DNA of 64,000 nt, from assembly GCF_000590885.1 (NCBI RefSeq), contig NZ_JFHN01000069.1, positions 1 to 64,000 of the forward strand, given 5' to 3'. The DNA comes from Erwinia mallotivora. Lineage in GTDB: Bacteria > Pseudomonadota > Gammaproteobacteria > Enterobacterales > Enterobacteriaceae. Below, piece after piece: positions 8,652 to 18,393 of the stretch; the first letter of the stretch is position 1; every line of letters starts with the position of its first letter. The position numbers and the translations under genes were made by a program. Under the pieces are notes generated by a model. It had not been told where the DNA came from, ran no database searches, and saw only the letters and a program-made list of their open reading frames with translations.

Positions 8652-9857
8652 ATGGAACGTAGCGCGATTTTTCGCATAGCTCTGTTATTCAATGCTAACA
8701 AAGCCTATGACCGACAAATTATTGAAGGGGTGGGTGAATATATCCAGGCTTCCCAGGCACTTTGGGATGTATTTATCGCTGATGATTATCGCAGTGACAT
8801 CCAGCGTCTTGAAGAGTGGACCTTTGATGGCATCATTGCGGATATGGATGATGCCAGCAGCGAGGCTTATCTCGGCAGGTTGCCCGTCCCGGTGGTTGGG
8901 GTTGGGGGATCCTACCATCAATCCTCCAGCTACCCTGCGCTGCCTTACGTCGCCACTGATAATTATGCGCTGGTCCGCAGTGCGTTCCATCATCTGGTGC
9001 AGAAAGGGTTGCGCTATTTTGCCTTATATAGTTTTCCTGAATCGCAGAATAAACGCTGGGCGCTGGAGCGTGAGCTTGCGTTCGAAGCGCTACTTCATGA
9101 AGGAGATCATCAGGGTAAAATCTATCGTGGTTACGATATCGATGTGAATAACTGGCAGCAGGCGCAAAATGCGCTAATGGCCTGGGTTAAAGCGCTACCG
9201 GAGGGAACCGGTATTATTGCCGTTACTGACTCCAGAGCAAGACACCTGCTTCAGGTATGCGAATATCTTGAAATTCCGGTGCCGGAAAAGATTGCCATCA
9301 TAGGTATTGATAACGAAGAACTGGCTCGCTATCTGTCGCGTATCAGTCTGTCATCTGTCGTTCAGGGGTGTCGTCAGATGGGTTACCAGGCTGCCAAACT
9401 GTTACATCTTCAGTTACGCCAGATGCCGCTGCCTGCGCAGCAAATCATTGTGCCGCCAGCCAGAGTTATTGCGCGGCGCTCCACTGACTATCTCTCTGTG
9501 GTTGATCCCTGTGTAATACGGGCGATGCATTTTATTCGCAATCATGCCTGTAAAGGGATAAAAACCGAGCAGGTGCTGGATCACGTCGGTCTGTCACGCA
9601 CCAATCTGGATACGCGTTTCCGGCAAAGCCTGGGGCAGAGTATTCACGAAATGATTCACCATCAAAAGCTGGAAAGCGCACGTCAGCTGCTGATCACCAC
9701 GGCCTTGTCCATCAATGAGATAGCGGATGTTACCGGCTATCGCTCATTGCAATATTTCCACGCTGTTTTCAAGAAAGCTTATGCTGTGACGCCGCTGGTA
9801 TATCGTTCGCGCTGGCACAGCACAGAGGAAAATAGTGATGCTGATCACACGTTATGA
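8652..9857 (+). CDS. xylR: Xylose operon activator XylR (AraC family)
   Basis: A 401-residue regulator (E. coli XylR 392). The N-terminal two-thirds is a periplasmic-binding-protein-like xylose-sensing domain (IALLFNANKAYDRQIIEGVG, VVGVGGSYH, GIIAVTDSRARHLLQVCEYL, IGIDNEEL). The C-terminal 100 residues hold two AraC-type helix-turn-helix units (VGLSRTNLDTRF and INEIADVTGYRSLQYFHAVF). XylR activates xylose-use promoters when bound to D-xylose. Here it is not next to xylAB/xylFGH but heads a xylo-oligosaccharide locus, so its likely local targets are the porin, the dehydrogenase and the GH67 operon. About 290 bases of AT-rich DNA separate it from csrC. Confidence 0.93.
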   Translation: MERSAIFRIALLFNANKAYDRQIIEGVGEYIQASQALWDVFIADDYRSDIQRLEEWTFDGIIADMDDASSEAYLGRLPVPVVGVGGSYHQSSSYPALPYVATDNYALVRSAFHHLVQKGLRYFALYSFPESQNKRWALERELAFEALLHEGDHQGKIYRGYDIDVNNWQQAQNALMAWVKALPEGTGIIAVTDSRARHLLQVCEYLEIPVPEKIAIIGIDNEELARYLSRISLSSVVQGCRQMGYQAAKLLHLQLRQMPLPAQQIIVPPARVIARRSTDYLSVVDPCVIRAMHFIRNHACKGIKTEQVLDHVGLSRTNLDTRFRQSLGQSIHEMIHHQKLESARQLLITTALSINEIADVTGYRSLQYFHAVFKKAYAVTPLVYRSRWHSTEENSDADHTL

Positions 9858-9986
9858 CACATCAGTTGCCCATATTATGATTATTCTTTCGGCATTGTCC
9901 GGATGACGGACAGATCGGCAGATTGCCATCACGTTGATTATTCGCGGCAATCAAAATAATTATCAGTTGTAATGGAGAGAATTATT

Positions 9987-10193
9987 ATGACAATGCAGTC
10001 AGGTTTACTGGCCGTTGCGGCATTCACTGCAACAATGATGTTTTTGCCAGCCACTTCTTTCGCAGAAAATCAGCAAGAAACGCAGCAATGGGTTATAAAT
10101 CAGCAAGGTATTCACTGCCAGACCACGTCTGATAACCAGGAGACACAGGCAGCTAAACGCTTTGCTAAACAGATGATGGTCAGCTCTCAATAA
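9987..10193 (+). CDS. Small exported protein of unknown function
   Basis: A 68-residue protein starting at the ATG at 9987, chosen because GGAGAG lies about seven bases upstream; an ATG at 9972 would place that site inside the gene. Residues 1-24 (MTMQSGLLAVAAFTATMMFLPATS, then FAEN) form a clear Sec signal peptide. The mature part is about 43 polar residues rich in Gln with one Cys. I recognise no family. It lies between xylR and the convergent KdgM-type porin gene, so a periplasmic role in the xylo-oligosaccharide locus is possible but unproven. Confidence 0.65.
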   Translation: MTMQSGLLAVAAFTATMMFLPATSFAENQQETQQWVINQQGIHCQTTSDNQETQAAKRFAKQMMVSSQ

Positions 10194-10220
10194 CGTAGTG
10201 CTATATCGCTCCTGAATAAA

Positions 10221-10928
10221 TCAGAAACTGTAACGAATACCCATCCTGATACGATATTCTTTCTCTCCATTTCCGGCACGTCCGAGATCGGAGAGATCGA
10301 TATAAGGCAACCAGTGCTGGTCGTAGCGATAATTGAAATAGACAGTATGCTGCCACATCGATTTTTTGTTATTGCCATAGTAGAAATTGCCGGCTTTATG
10401 CAGATATACCGGATTATAGTTAAAGAAAATCCTGTCAGTTACCTGCCAGTTGAACCACAAATCATACTCATGACTGTCATTTCTTTGCTGGTCGCCGTCG
10501 AGGTTTACCGATTTATAATTGAGATGGTAATAGCGATAGCCAGCCATAAGCCCAATATCGGGTGTCAGCTGATAGCCCAGTTTCAGATAAGGATCAATAT
10601 GCGTCCCGCTGCGCCCCCAGTTAAAGACAGCATCAGGAATAATGGAGAATTTATCCGTAACCGGAATATTATATGCCATCTCTATTTCAGAGTAGTTATT
10701 TTTAAATTGAGAAAAGTCCTTGCCATGATTTATGGTGTTCTGATAAGAAAAATAGACGTTCTTTTCGATTACGGTCGATATTTGCAATTTGGTTTGAAAC
10801 ATCTTACTGCCAGACATCCATGCTTCGCGAAAATCCAGAGCGGGTGAAGTAAACTCCAGGGCCATCACATTAGTTGCGCTGGTTATTCCTGTCATTACCA
10901 GTATGCTTCTCATCATTAGTTTTTTCAT
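10221..10928 (-). CDS. KdgM-family oligosaccharide-specific outer membrane porin
   Basis: A 235-residue precursor with signal peptide (MKKLMMRSILVMTGITSATNVMA) and a body of alternating aromatic/polar beta strands ending in the outer-membrane C-terminal Phe (GIRYSF). Repeats such as YHLNYK, YDLWFNWQ and HTVYFNYRYDQHWLPYIDL are typical of the KdgM/NanC family of 12-stranded monomeric porins for acidic oligosaccharides (oligogalacturonates, sialic acid). The ATG at 10928 is chosen over the one at 11003 because AAGGA precedes it and the signal peptide starts there. Here the neighbours are xylan genes, so glucuronic-acid-bearing xylo-oligosaccharides are the likely substrate (inference). It diverges from the xylitol dehydrogenase-like gene. 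Confidence 0.85.
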   Translation of the reverse strand: MKKLMMRSILVMTGITSATNVMALEFTSPALDFREAWMSGSKMFQTKLQISTVIEKNVYFSYQNTINHGKDFSQFKNNYSEIEMAYNIPVTDKFSIIPDAVFNWGRSGTHIDPYLKLGYQLTPDIGLMAGYRYYHLNYKSVNLDGDQQRNDSHEYDLWFNWQVTDRIFFNYNPVYLHKAGNFYYGNNKKSMWQHTVYFNYRYDQHWLPYIDLSDLGRAGNGEKEYRIRMGIRYSF

Positions 10929-11090
10929 ATCATTATCCTTTTCCCTTAAATTATGAATAAAACAGATTCCTTTCTGAAGTGTGCATGCCCATGGTGGTGC
11001 CAAAATAATAACGAGAAAAAATTAATGAACAGATTAATTTTTTTTGCTTCCGCTGCGTAAAAAATAACTTTTGTGAATTCTCTCATGTTT

Positions 11091-11110
11091 TTCGTAAAGA
11101 TAATTACGAA
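11091..11110. promoter_or_regulatory. Palindromic operator candidate
   Basis: TTCGTAA, six bases AGATAA, TTACGAA: a perfect 7-bp-arm palindrome in the divergent promoter region of the porin and dehydrogenase genes, touching the CRP site. The cognate regulator is unknown; XylR is one candidate. Confidence 0.5.
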
Positions 11111-11125
11111 GTGATTCATGTCACA
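11110..11125. promoter_or_regulatory. CRP-cAMP binding site
   Basis: AGTGA-TTCATG-TCACA matches the CRP consensus TGTGA-N6-TCACA at nine of ten positions. It lies about 99 bases before the dehydrogenase start and 182 bases from the porin start, so it could serve either promoter. Confidence 0.75.
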
Positions 11126-11223
11126 ATATTGTGCTGATATTGTTTTATGACATGCAGTAAAGAGTGCGGATATCCCGGTAAATACGGGATGATTATTTTT
11201 TTCATAAAGAAAGTGAGAAATTT

Positions 11224-12258
11224 ATGAGAGCATTAGTCCTTGAACAAAAACAGCATATTTCCCTACGCGATATTGTGCCAGATGAAGAGCTGGGCGATAA
11301 CGATGTACAAATAGAAATAAAAGCGGTTGGGATTTGTGGTAGCGACATTCATTATTACCAACATGGTAAAATTGGCCCCTTCATCGTCGATAAACCAATG
11401 ATTCTGGGGCACGAAGCCGCTGGCGTGGTGACTGCTACTGGCAAAAATGTTCACCATCTGCGCTGCGGGGATCGGGTATGTATGGAGCCGGGAATACCGG
11501 ATTTCTCTTCCTGGCAAAGCCGGGTTGGCCGCTATAATCTCGATCCCTCCGTACGCTTCTGGGCCACCCCACCTGTACATGGCTGTTTGCGCGAAAGCGT
11601 CATCCATCCTGCGGCGTTAACTTATAAACTTCCTGACAATGTCTCTTTTACCCAGGGAGCAATGGTCGAACCGCTGGCGGTGGGCGTTCACGCCGTTTGT
11701 CAGGCCGGTATTAAGCCGGGAGATATTGCGCTGGTGACGGGCGCAGGCCCAATTGGAATGATGACCGCTGTTGCTGCGCTGGCTGCGGGCTGTAGCGATG
11801 TCATTGTCAGTGATGTTTTTGATGAGAAGCTGGCCTTTACCCATCATTACCCTGGTTTGCATGGGGTGAATGTCCGCGCTTCCGGCGCATTGTCGAGGGC
11901 AGTGGCCCACCTGACTGACGGGCAGGGCGCGGACGTCATTTTCGAATGCAGTGGAGCGCTTCCGGCTCTGGGCTCGCTGCCTGAATATGCTTCTCCGGGA
12001 GCTACAGTGGTGCTGGTGGGGATGCCGGTTGAAACTGCACCAATGGATATTGTTGCTGCGCAGGCGAAAGAAATCACTTTTAAAACCCTGTTCCGCTATG
12101 TCAATTGCTATCCCCGCACCCTGCGCTTACTGAGTCGGGGAAAACTACCGGTCGATGCGCTGATAAGCCGCAGCTATCCTTTTGAGGACAGCGTTGAGGC
12201 ATTCAGATATGCCGCAGCAGGCCATCCTGAAGAGATGAAAATAGTCATTACTTTTTGA
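11224..12258 (+). CDS. Zinc-dependent xylitol/polyol dehydrogenase (MDR family)
   Basis: A 344-residue medium-chain dehydrogenase/reductase. Catalytic-zinc residues are visible in GICGSDIHYY (Cys38) and GHEAAG (His63, Glu64), and the NAD-binding glycine motif is GAGPIG near residue 173. The segment that usually holds the four structural-zinc cysteines (MEPGIPDFSSWQSRVGRYN) lacks them, as in bacterial xylitol dehydrogenases. The likely reaction is NAD-dependent xylitol to D-xylulose; sorbitol or L-arabinitol are alternatives. It is transcribed away from the porin gene with a CRP site upstream. No xylulokinase is adjacent, so the product must enter a pathway encoded elsewhere. Confidence 0.8.
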   Translation: MRALVLEQKQHISLRDIVPDEELGDNDVQIEIKAVGICGSDIHYYQHGKIGPFIVDKPMILGHEAAGVVTATGKNVHHLRCGDRVCMEPGIPDFSSWQSRVGRYNLDPSVRFWATPPVHGCLRESVIHPAALTYKLPDNVSFTQGAMVEPLAVGVHAVCQAGIKPGDIALVTGAGPIGMMTAVAALAAGCSDVIVSDVFDEKLAFTHHYPGLHGVNVRASGALSRAVAHLTDGQGADVIFECSGALPALGSLPEYASPGATVVLVGMPVETAPMDIVAAQAKEITFKTLFRYVNCYPRTLRLLSRGKLPVDALISRSYPFEDSVEAFRYAAAGHPEEMKIVITF

Positions 12259-12265
12259 CCAGATG

Positions 12266-12287
12266 CCGACAGGATTATCCCTGTCGG
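12266..12287. terminator. Bidirectional hairpin between convergent genes
   Basis: CCGACAGG, loop ATTATC, CCTGTCGG: an 8-bp perfect stem in the 37-base gap between the convergent dehydrogenase and GH3 genes. There is no long T run on either side, so strength is uncertain. Confidence 0.55.
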
Positions 12288-12295
12288 ACAAACCG

Positions 12296-14674
12296 TCAGC
12301 GGTAGCTGATGATGGTGTGGCTCTCCATGCGCCAGTTCTCTCCCGGAAGCCAGTTTTCGCCCGCAAGCGTAATGGTTTCGCTGAACAGAATATCTTCGGC
12401 CGAGCGTCCTAACATAATCACAAAGTCACCGGGTTCGACACAACGTTGATGCTGATGAGTGGTAAAGCTCAGCATGTCTGTCGGCAGTTGCAGGCTGATG
12501 TCGGCCTGCTGCCCAACCTGTAACTCCAGCCTGGCAAAAGCCTTCAGTTCTTTAAGTGGACGAACCAGTGAAGCAACCTTATCGCGGACATAAAGTTGAA
12601 CCACTTCGACGCCTGCCTGCGGCCCCTGATTTTCTACCGTCAGAGTGACGGTAATGATGTCCTGCATCTCAAAATGTTTGCGCTCCAGCCGTGGCGAATG
12701 CCATGCGAAGCGACTCCAGCTCAGTCCGTAGCCAAAGGGATAACGGGGAGGGAAATGAAATGCTACCGGCGTACCACTGCTTTTCATTTTGTGATTATAA
12801 AAACAGGGCATCGCCCCGGCATGGTCCGAAACAGAGAGCACCAGACGCCCGGCAGGTGCCCGTTTACCCAGCAGCAGGTCGGCAATTGCCCGTCCCCCTT
12901 CCTGACCTGGCTGCCATGCCATCATCAGTCCTGCCACTTTTTCTTCAAGTCCCTGCAACGAATAGGGACGCCCACTGGTCATCACCACCATCACCGGCAC
13001 CCCGGTCGCCACCACGGCTTCCAGCAGTTGCTGTTGTACACCCGGTAACGACAGGGAGCCGGTGTCTGACCCCTCTCCCACCGTCCCGCTCTGAAACAGG
13101 CCGGCCAGGTCGCCGACAAAACAGATTGCCAGCTGACTTTCGCGGGCGATATCGACAGCCTGAGCTATCAGACGGGTGTCGGATGACACCGGAGAGGTAC
13201 TCATCGCTTTACCCACATCGCCTGGGAAAACGGGGGTGCCAGCCTGACGTTGTTGCAAAATATAGCAGCCGGGTGCATGTTGAATCTGGCAGTCCGGCAG
13301 CTGCTGACGCAGTGCGGAAAGTGGAGTGGTGACCTGGCTGGCGGTTGTGGTGGTTTCATTAAGTATCAGGTGGACCGGAAAGCTGTAACCAGAGAGCAAC
13401 GCCAGCGGATCGTCAGCGGTTGGGCCGATTACCGCCACCCGCTTGAGGTCAGGCGCTGATAACGGCAACAGGTTACGATTCTCCAGTAAGATAATTGACT
13501 CAACCGCCACATCGTAAGCCGCTGCTCTGGCCTCGTCTGACTGGAAAGCCGGTTGGTCACGGCGTATAAAGGGCTGTTCAAATAGGCCAAGGCGAAACTT
13601 CTCTTTAAGGATACGTGCCACGATCTCATCGATTTTTCCCCTGGTAATCAGACCCCGTTCCAGCGCCTCGCCAATAAAACGGCAGCAGTCATCTTTGGGC
13701 AACTCAATATCCAGCCCGGCATTGAATGCCGCCGCAGCTGATTCGGCATGACCTTCGGTCACCCCATGATGCTGATGCAGCAGGCTGACGCCGCCGTAAT
13801 CGGCCACGATCAAACCGTCAAATCCCCAGCGCTCCCGTAACAACTCAGTCAGTAAGAAACGATCGCTGTGACAGGGCTGATTATCAATATCATGGTAAGC
13901 AGGCATTACCGATCCGGCATTTGCCTGCTTAATCGCCATCTCAAACGGTAACAGGAAGATATCGTTGAGCTCTTTAAATCCCAGATGGACCGGGGCATGG
14001 TTGCGGGCTCCTTCACTGAAAGAGTGGGCGACATAATGTTTTAACGTTGCCAGCAAATCACGTTTTTCGCCCTGTAACCCTTGCACAAACCGGGTGGCCA
14101 TAACCCCGACTAACCAGGGATCTTCCCCGTATGTTTCTTCAGTGCGTCCCCAGCGGACATCACGCGAAACATCCAGTACCGGTGCCAGTCCCTGATGACA
14201 ACCGATACTGCGTGCTTCCTCGCCAATCCAGTGTGCAGCCCTTTTCACCAGCTCAGGATGCCAGCTGGAGGCCATATTCAACGCTGAAGGAAACAGCGTT
14301 GCGCCGGCACACATCAGACCGTTGAGACACTCTTCATGGAACATCGCCGGAATACCAAAGCGGTTGCTGGCGATAATACGCGCCTGGAGCTGGTTAAGCG
14401 CGTGATAGCCTTGCTGCGGATCAACCGGCTGTGTACCAAAGGGGCGTGTAATCTGACCCACACCCAGTAACAGGCGTTCTTCAAAAGAGGAGGCGTCTTT
14501 GCGATGGCTGAAAGCATCGCTGACGTCGCTTCGCTCGCTAACCGTGCCGTCTTCGCCGATGGTCAGCCACCAGGCATGCATTTGAGCAATTTTTTCGTCC
14601 AGCGTCATGCGCGCCAGCAAATCGGCAGCGCGTTCTCCGGCGGGGAGCGTGGGATCCTGATAACGACATTCCAT
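12296..14674 (-). CDS. Glycoside hydrolase family 3 beta-xylosidase/beta-glucosidase
   Basis: A 792-residue GH3 enzyme from the ATG at 14674 (MECRYQDPTLPAGERAADLL), with GAGG on the minus strand upstream; a longer frame from 14779 would add 35 atypical residues. The N-terminal barrel carries KHYVAHS and the nucleophile loop GFDGLIVADYGG (Asp near residue 292). The second alpha/beta domain and a C-terminal fibronectin-III-like domain (EVVQLYVRDKVASLVRPLKELKAF, split here as the known family tail) are present. No signal peptide is visible, so it acts in the cytoplasm. As the last gene of the GH67 operon it most likely releases xylose from imported xylo-oligosaccharides. Confidence 0.88.
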   Translation of the reverse strand: MECRYQDPTLPAGERAADLLARMTLDEKIAQMHAWWLTIGEDGTVSERSDVSDAFSHRKDASSFEERLLLGVGQITRPFGTQPVDPQQGYHALNQLQARIIASNRFGIPAMFHEECLNGLMCAGATLFPSALNMASSWHPELVKRAAHWIGEEARSIGCHQGLAPVLDVSRDVRWGRTEETYGEDPWLVGVMATRFVQGLQGEKRDLLATLKHYVAHSFSEGARNHAPVHLGFKELNDIFLLPFEMAIKQANAGSVMPAYHDIDNQPCHSDRFLLTELLRERWGFDGLIVADYGGVSLLHQHHGVTEGHAESAAAAFNAGLDIELPKDDCCRFIGEALERGLITRGKIDEIVARILKEKFRLGLFEQPFIRRDQPAFQSDEARAAAYDVAVESIILLENRNLLPLSAPDLKRVAVIGPTADDPLALLSGYSFPVHLILNETTTTASQVTTPLSALRQQLPDCQIQHAPGCYILQQRQAGTPVFPGDVGKAMSTSPVSSDTRLIAQAVDIARESQLAICFVGDLAGLFQSGTVGEGSDTGSLSLPGVQQQLLEAVVATGVPVMVVMTSGRPYSLQGLEEKVAGLMMAWQPGQEGGRAIADLLLGKRAPAGRLVLSVSDHAGAMPCFYNHKMKSSGTPVAFHFPPRYPFGYGLSWSRFAWHSPRLERKHFEMQDIITVTLTVENQGPQAGVEVVQLYVRDKVASLVRPLKELKAFARLELQVGQQADISLQLPTDMLSFTTHQHQRCVEPGDFVIMLGRSAEDILFSETITLAGENWLPGENWRMESHTIISYR

Positions 14675-14750
14675 CTCTACAACCTCATCATTAAAACAGC
14701 AGAAAATGCCAGCCGCAGCCGTTGCCGCTGGCAAGAAAACAGGCTTTTCC

Positions 14751-16322
14751 TTAATGTTTTTCCAGCGGGTTTTCCTCAACGTTTAACGACGTGCTGAGGT
14801 GATTGTTGCTACGTTTCGCTACTTTTCCGCTGATGATTTTGGGGTTCCACAGTGCTTCATAGGGATAGCCGGTCAGTTGCTCCAGCACATCGCGGGTTTC
14901 CGCAGAGGCCCCGGTTTTGTCACCATCAGTCGCTTTCAGGCGGGCAATCTCCAGCAACAGCAGCTGGTGGTTGTGGTTATTCAGTCGGAAACGGAAGGAG
15001 ATAAATAAACAGACAGCCAGCATGGAAATGGAACCGATGGAAACAATACCCACGATCGTATCGATTGCCTGTTGCGACTGACTCTGACTGTTGGATACAA
15101 AGCCATTCATTTGCAGCAGAAAGCCAATTAACAGGGTTGAGATAGCCAGGGTGCTTTTTCGTACAAAGGTCATCATGCCGGCAAATACGCCTTCACGCCG
15201 TCTGGTGCTCATGACTTCATCCACATCCGGAATAAAAGGATAAATATTCCATGACAGGTAGACATAGCCGCCTTTAAATACCTGATAAATAAATGAGATG
15301 ACGTACAGCGCCGGGATCATCCAGTGGCTGGGATAAAAGTAAAATGCGGTGTAACCCAGCATGCAGAGGATGACCATTGAATAGCAGAGTTGCAGCATCC
15401 TGCTCGGCGTAAAACGGATAAATCCCCAGGCGAACAGCGCGGTGACCCAGCCAAAACAGAAAATGCCAACCGACATCAGATTCGCCGCCAGCGTGGCATT
15501 CTGATTCAGCGCGAACACCACATAAAAGGTGAAAACCGCACTAAGCATATCCATGGCGGTAAATGAAAAAATATACATCATCAGATGCTGGCGGAACGAT
15601 CTGACCCGCAGCGTGGAGAATAAATCGGTAAACACATGCTTTAATTGTGACAACAGCGAACCGTCTTTTTTCTTCACCTTGCGTGTTTGTTGTGGTTCCG
15701 CAGGGCGTTCCCAGGTTGACAGCCAGGTGATAAAAATTACTGTCATTGAGATCAGGGTAAACACCACGCCGGTGGCAAAGAAAACCTTTGCCGAGCCGCT
15801 GCCATATAATGCAAAGAGGCGTCCCGGAATAAAGGTGGCGAGAAAAGTACCCAGCCCGCCAAAAATAATTCTTGCCGCGGAAAGCCTGGTCCGCTGCCCG
15901 TAATTGCTGGTCATCTCAGAAGCCAGCGCTTCGTAAGGAATGATTATCATCGCGGCCAGAATTTCAACCAGCAGATAAATTGTCAGATAGTAAAAATACC
16001 CCATATTGTCGATCCACATCAGGCTGAATATCGCCATCAGTGGACAGCCAAGCAGCAGGAAAAAACGTCGACGACCAAATTTCTTACCCAGTTTTGTATG
16101 GCCAAAGTTATCTGTTATATAACCCATTACCGGACTAATAATGGTGTCGAGTATCCTGGCAATAAATAATATCGATCCGGCTTCAATTGGGGTAAGGCCG
16201 CAAAATGTCACATAAAAGTAGAGTAACCAGGCACTGATCAGCGCAAATACACCGCCGCTGAACATATCCGTCACGCCATAACCTATATATTTTTTTACGG
16301 ACAGAGAGGCTTCATCTTTCAT
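14751..16322 (-). CDS. GPH-family sugar:cation symporter
   Basis: A 523-residue inner-membrane protein with about 12 predicted membrane segments and the glycoside-pentoside-hexuronide family features (VKKYIGYGVTDMFSGGVFAL at the N-terminus, RILDTIISPVMGYITDN, LGKKFGRRRFFLL, IIPYEALASEMT). Homologues XynP and YicJ import xylosides. A soluble tail of about 60 residues follows the last membrane segment, longer than in most members. It lies 40 bases after the GH67 gene and 76 bases before GH3, so it is the likely importer of the aldouronates or xylo-oligosaccharides used by both enzymes. Confidence 0.9.
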   Translation of the reverse strand: MKDEASLSVKKYIGYGVTDMFSGGVFALISAWLLYFYVTFCGLTPIEAGSILFIARILDTIISPVMGYITDNFGHTKLGKKFGRRRFFLLLGCPLMAIFSLMWIDNMGYFYYLTIYLLVEILAAMIIIPYEALASEMTSNYGQRTRLSAARIIFGGLGTFLATFIPGRLFALYGSGSAKVFFATGVVFTLISMTVIFITWLSTWERPAEPQQTRKVKKKDGSLLSQLKHVFTDLFSTLRVRSFRQHLMMYIFSFTAMDMLSAVFTFYVVFALNQNATLAANLMSVGIFCFGWVTALFAWGFIRFTPSRMLQLCYSMVILCMLGYTAFYFYPSHWMIPALYVISFIYQVFKGGYVYLSWNIYPFIPDVDEVMSTRRREGVFAGMMTFVRKSTLAISTLLIGFLLQMNGFVSNSQSQSQQAIDTIVGIVSIGSISMLAVCLFISFRFRLNNHNHQLLLLEIARLKATDGDKTGASAETRDVLEQLTGYPYEALWNPKIISGKVAKRSNNHLSTSLNVEENPLEKH

Positions 16323-16362
16323 TTCCTTTACTCCATATAGTGGATTTCACATACAGGGTTTT

Positions 16363-18393
16363 TTATTTGTATATGACCCTTCCCTGGATATCGTTAATTC
16401 CAGACTTGCGGTAAAAATAGGTATTTACCCGGTCGCGCCATTCACAGGCATTTTTATATTGTCTGCTGAGTCTTTCACTGACGCAGGAAAAGAGAACGGG
16501 GTCAATGAAATCGGCCAGTTCATGCCAGCGATGACAGAAACTTTCCACTTCCTCAACGCCTGCAAAATGGGTGTCGTAAATATGCTGAATAATCGACTTT
16601 CCGCTTTTCAGTCGATGTTGATAAGGCAAATGATGAAAAAACAAAACCAGTTCATCAGGACAGCTGTCGACTGAGTCATAAAGACGGCAGTTAGCTTCAG
16701 CATACTGACCGGTAAACCCGGTGCCTGTTGCCAGTGTGCGATCCACCCCCAGACCGTGGCGATCGGCATAGTGATAAGTTCCCCACAGATCATACTCGTA
16801 GCCATCCACATTGGGGCCGTAGTGATGATGAGGGTTAACCATCCAGCCGACCCCGAGCGGGGCGGTGTATTTTTCATAGGTGTCACCGCTGGTCAACAGC
16901 ATCTCAGAGACGGTATCAACCACCTGGGGGGTTTTGCCCAGCGTCAGAATGCACCATTCACGCGCCAGTTCTGAGGCAGGCCGCGTCGGACACCACAGCA
17001 GGTTACCATAGCCATACAGATTGGCCTGTGCCAGCGGATGGCCGGTCCAGTTAGCATCATCCCCAACGTTGACCACGGCGGTAATACCAGAATGCGTAAC
17101 CTTGCGCCCTTTCCCGCTCATCAGCCCGGCAACGGTGGCATCGCCGGAGGTCAGGTGGGTGTTAAACGCCAGAATGGTTTGCCATTGCGGCACCAGCCAG
17201 AACAGGTCGATTTGTTGACCGGTATACTCCTGGGTGATTTGCAGTTCCAGCACCTGGCTGGTGGCGGGCATTGCTCCCAGCAGAGGAGAAACAGGCTCAC
17301 GGACCTGAAAATCCATCGGACCGTTTTTAATCTGTAAAATGACATTGGGATGAAACTGCCCATCCAGCGTGACAAAGTTATCGTAAGCGGCCCTGGCGCG
17401 ATCCTTCTTCCTGTCGCGCCAGTCTTGCAGGCAGTTGTAGACAAAGCAGCGCCAGAACACCACTCCATCAAAGGGTGCCAGAGCCTCTGCCAGCATATTG
17501 GCACCATCGGCATGAGTGCGGCCATAGGTAAAAGGGCCTGGCCGGTGTTCAGAATCGGCTTTGACTACCACGCCACCCAGTTGAGGAATGTCCTGCCACA
17601 GGCTGGCAAAACAGTCACGCCACCAGTGGCGAACCTGGGGATCAAGCGGATCGGCGCTGCTGAGCCCGCCCAGTTCAATCGGGCTGGCATAATTAATGCT
17701 GATATGCAGGCTGATCCCCCACTGGCTGAACAGCATCGCCAGGCGCTTTAATGGCTGGCGGAAAGTTGGGGTGAGCAACTGCGTTTCATAATGGTGAACG
17801 TTGACATTGTTAATCGCGATAGCATTGATGCCGACACTGGCTAACAGTCTGGCCCAGGCATTCAGCCTGGCGTCATTATTTTCAATGAACTGATTATTAT
17901 GAAAAAAAAGTGAGTGACCGGCATAACCACGCTCAATCGAACCATCCATGTTATCCCAGTGGTTAATCATGCGAATCGGCATAGCCGGTGTTTCCTTGAT
18001 CCGATCACCCGCCTTCAGGGTGTCAGTCATCAGCCGCTTAAGCAGATGGAACCAGCCATAAAGCAGCCCGCGCGCGGTGGCTGCCTGCACCGCAATGGTT
18101 TCTCGGGTGGCTGCCAGGGTGAATCCTTCGCAATCCGCATCCGTTTCCTGCTGCAATAAGAAACGTAATCTGGCATCGGAGCCATGCTGATCATCGGCAG
18201 AGGTAACGATAAAAGCGTGACTGATTTCTTTCCTCAGCGTTTGCAGCAGCGGATCATGACCTGCTGGCAGGGAGACAACGCTTATTTCACCCAAAAATGC
18301 GCTGAGCAAATGAGGGATATCTTCGGTTTCCGGTAACCAGGCACGGTGGCTTTGAGTCGCAATATCAGGGGCGTTGAATTCAGTCATCATCAT
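16363..18393 (-). CDS. aguA: Glycoside hydrolase family 67 alpha-glucuronidase
   Basis: A protein of up to 676 residues with the hallmarks of GH67: [15 protein letters not shown], holding the general-acid Glu, and [17 protein letters not shown], holding the Asp/Glu general-base pair. The N-terminal domain and central barrel match bacterial AguA in length. It removes (4-O-methyl)-glucuronic acid from the non-reducing end of short xylo-oligosaccharides. No signal peptide is present, so it works on imported sugars. Three ATGs in a row (18393, 18390, 18387) compete; AAGGAG two bases before the first favours the second or third by spacing. It is the first gene of a three-gene operon with the symporter and GH3. 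Confidence 0.93.
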   Translation of the reverse strand: MMMTEFNAPDIATQSHRAWLPETEDIPHLLSAFLGEISVVSLPAGHDPLLQTLRKEISHAFIVTSADDQHGSDARLRFLLQQETDADCEGFTLAATRETIAVQAATARGLLYGWFHLLKRLMTDTLKAGDRIKETPAMPIRMINHWDNMDGSIERGYAGHSLFFHNNQFIENNDARLNAWARLLASVGINAIAINNVNVHHYETQLLTPTFRQPLKRLAMLFSQWGISLHISINYASPIELGGLSSADPLDPQVRHWWRDCFASLWQDIPQLGGVVVKADSEHRPGPFTYGRTHADGANMLAEALAPFDGVVFWRCFVYNCLQDWRDRKKDRARAAYDNFVTLDGQFHPNVILQIKNGPMDFQVREPVSPLLGAMPATSQVLELQITQEYTGQQIDLFWLVPQWQTILAFNTHLTSGDATVAGLMSGKGRKVTHSGITAVVNVGDDANWTGHPLAQANLYGYGNLLWCPTRPASELAREWCILTLGKTPQVVDTVSEMLLTSGDTYEKYTAPLGVGWMVNPHHHYGPNVDGYEYDLWGTYHYADRHGLGVDRTLATGTGFTGQYAEANCRLYDSVDSCPDELVLFFHHLPYQHRLKSGKSIIQHIYDTHFAGVEEVESFCHRWHELADFIDPVLFSCVSERLSRQYKNACEWRDRVNTYFYRKSGINDIQGRVIYK

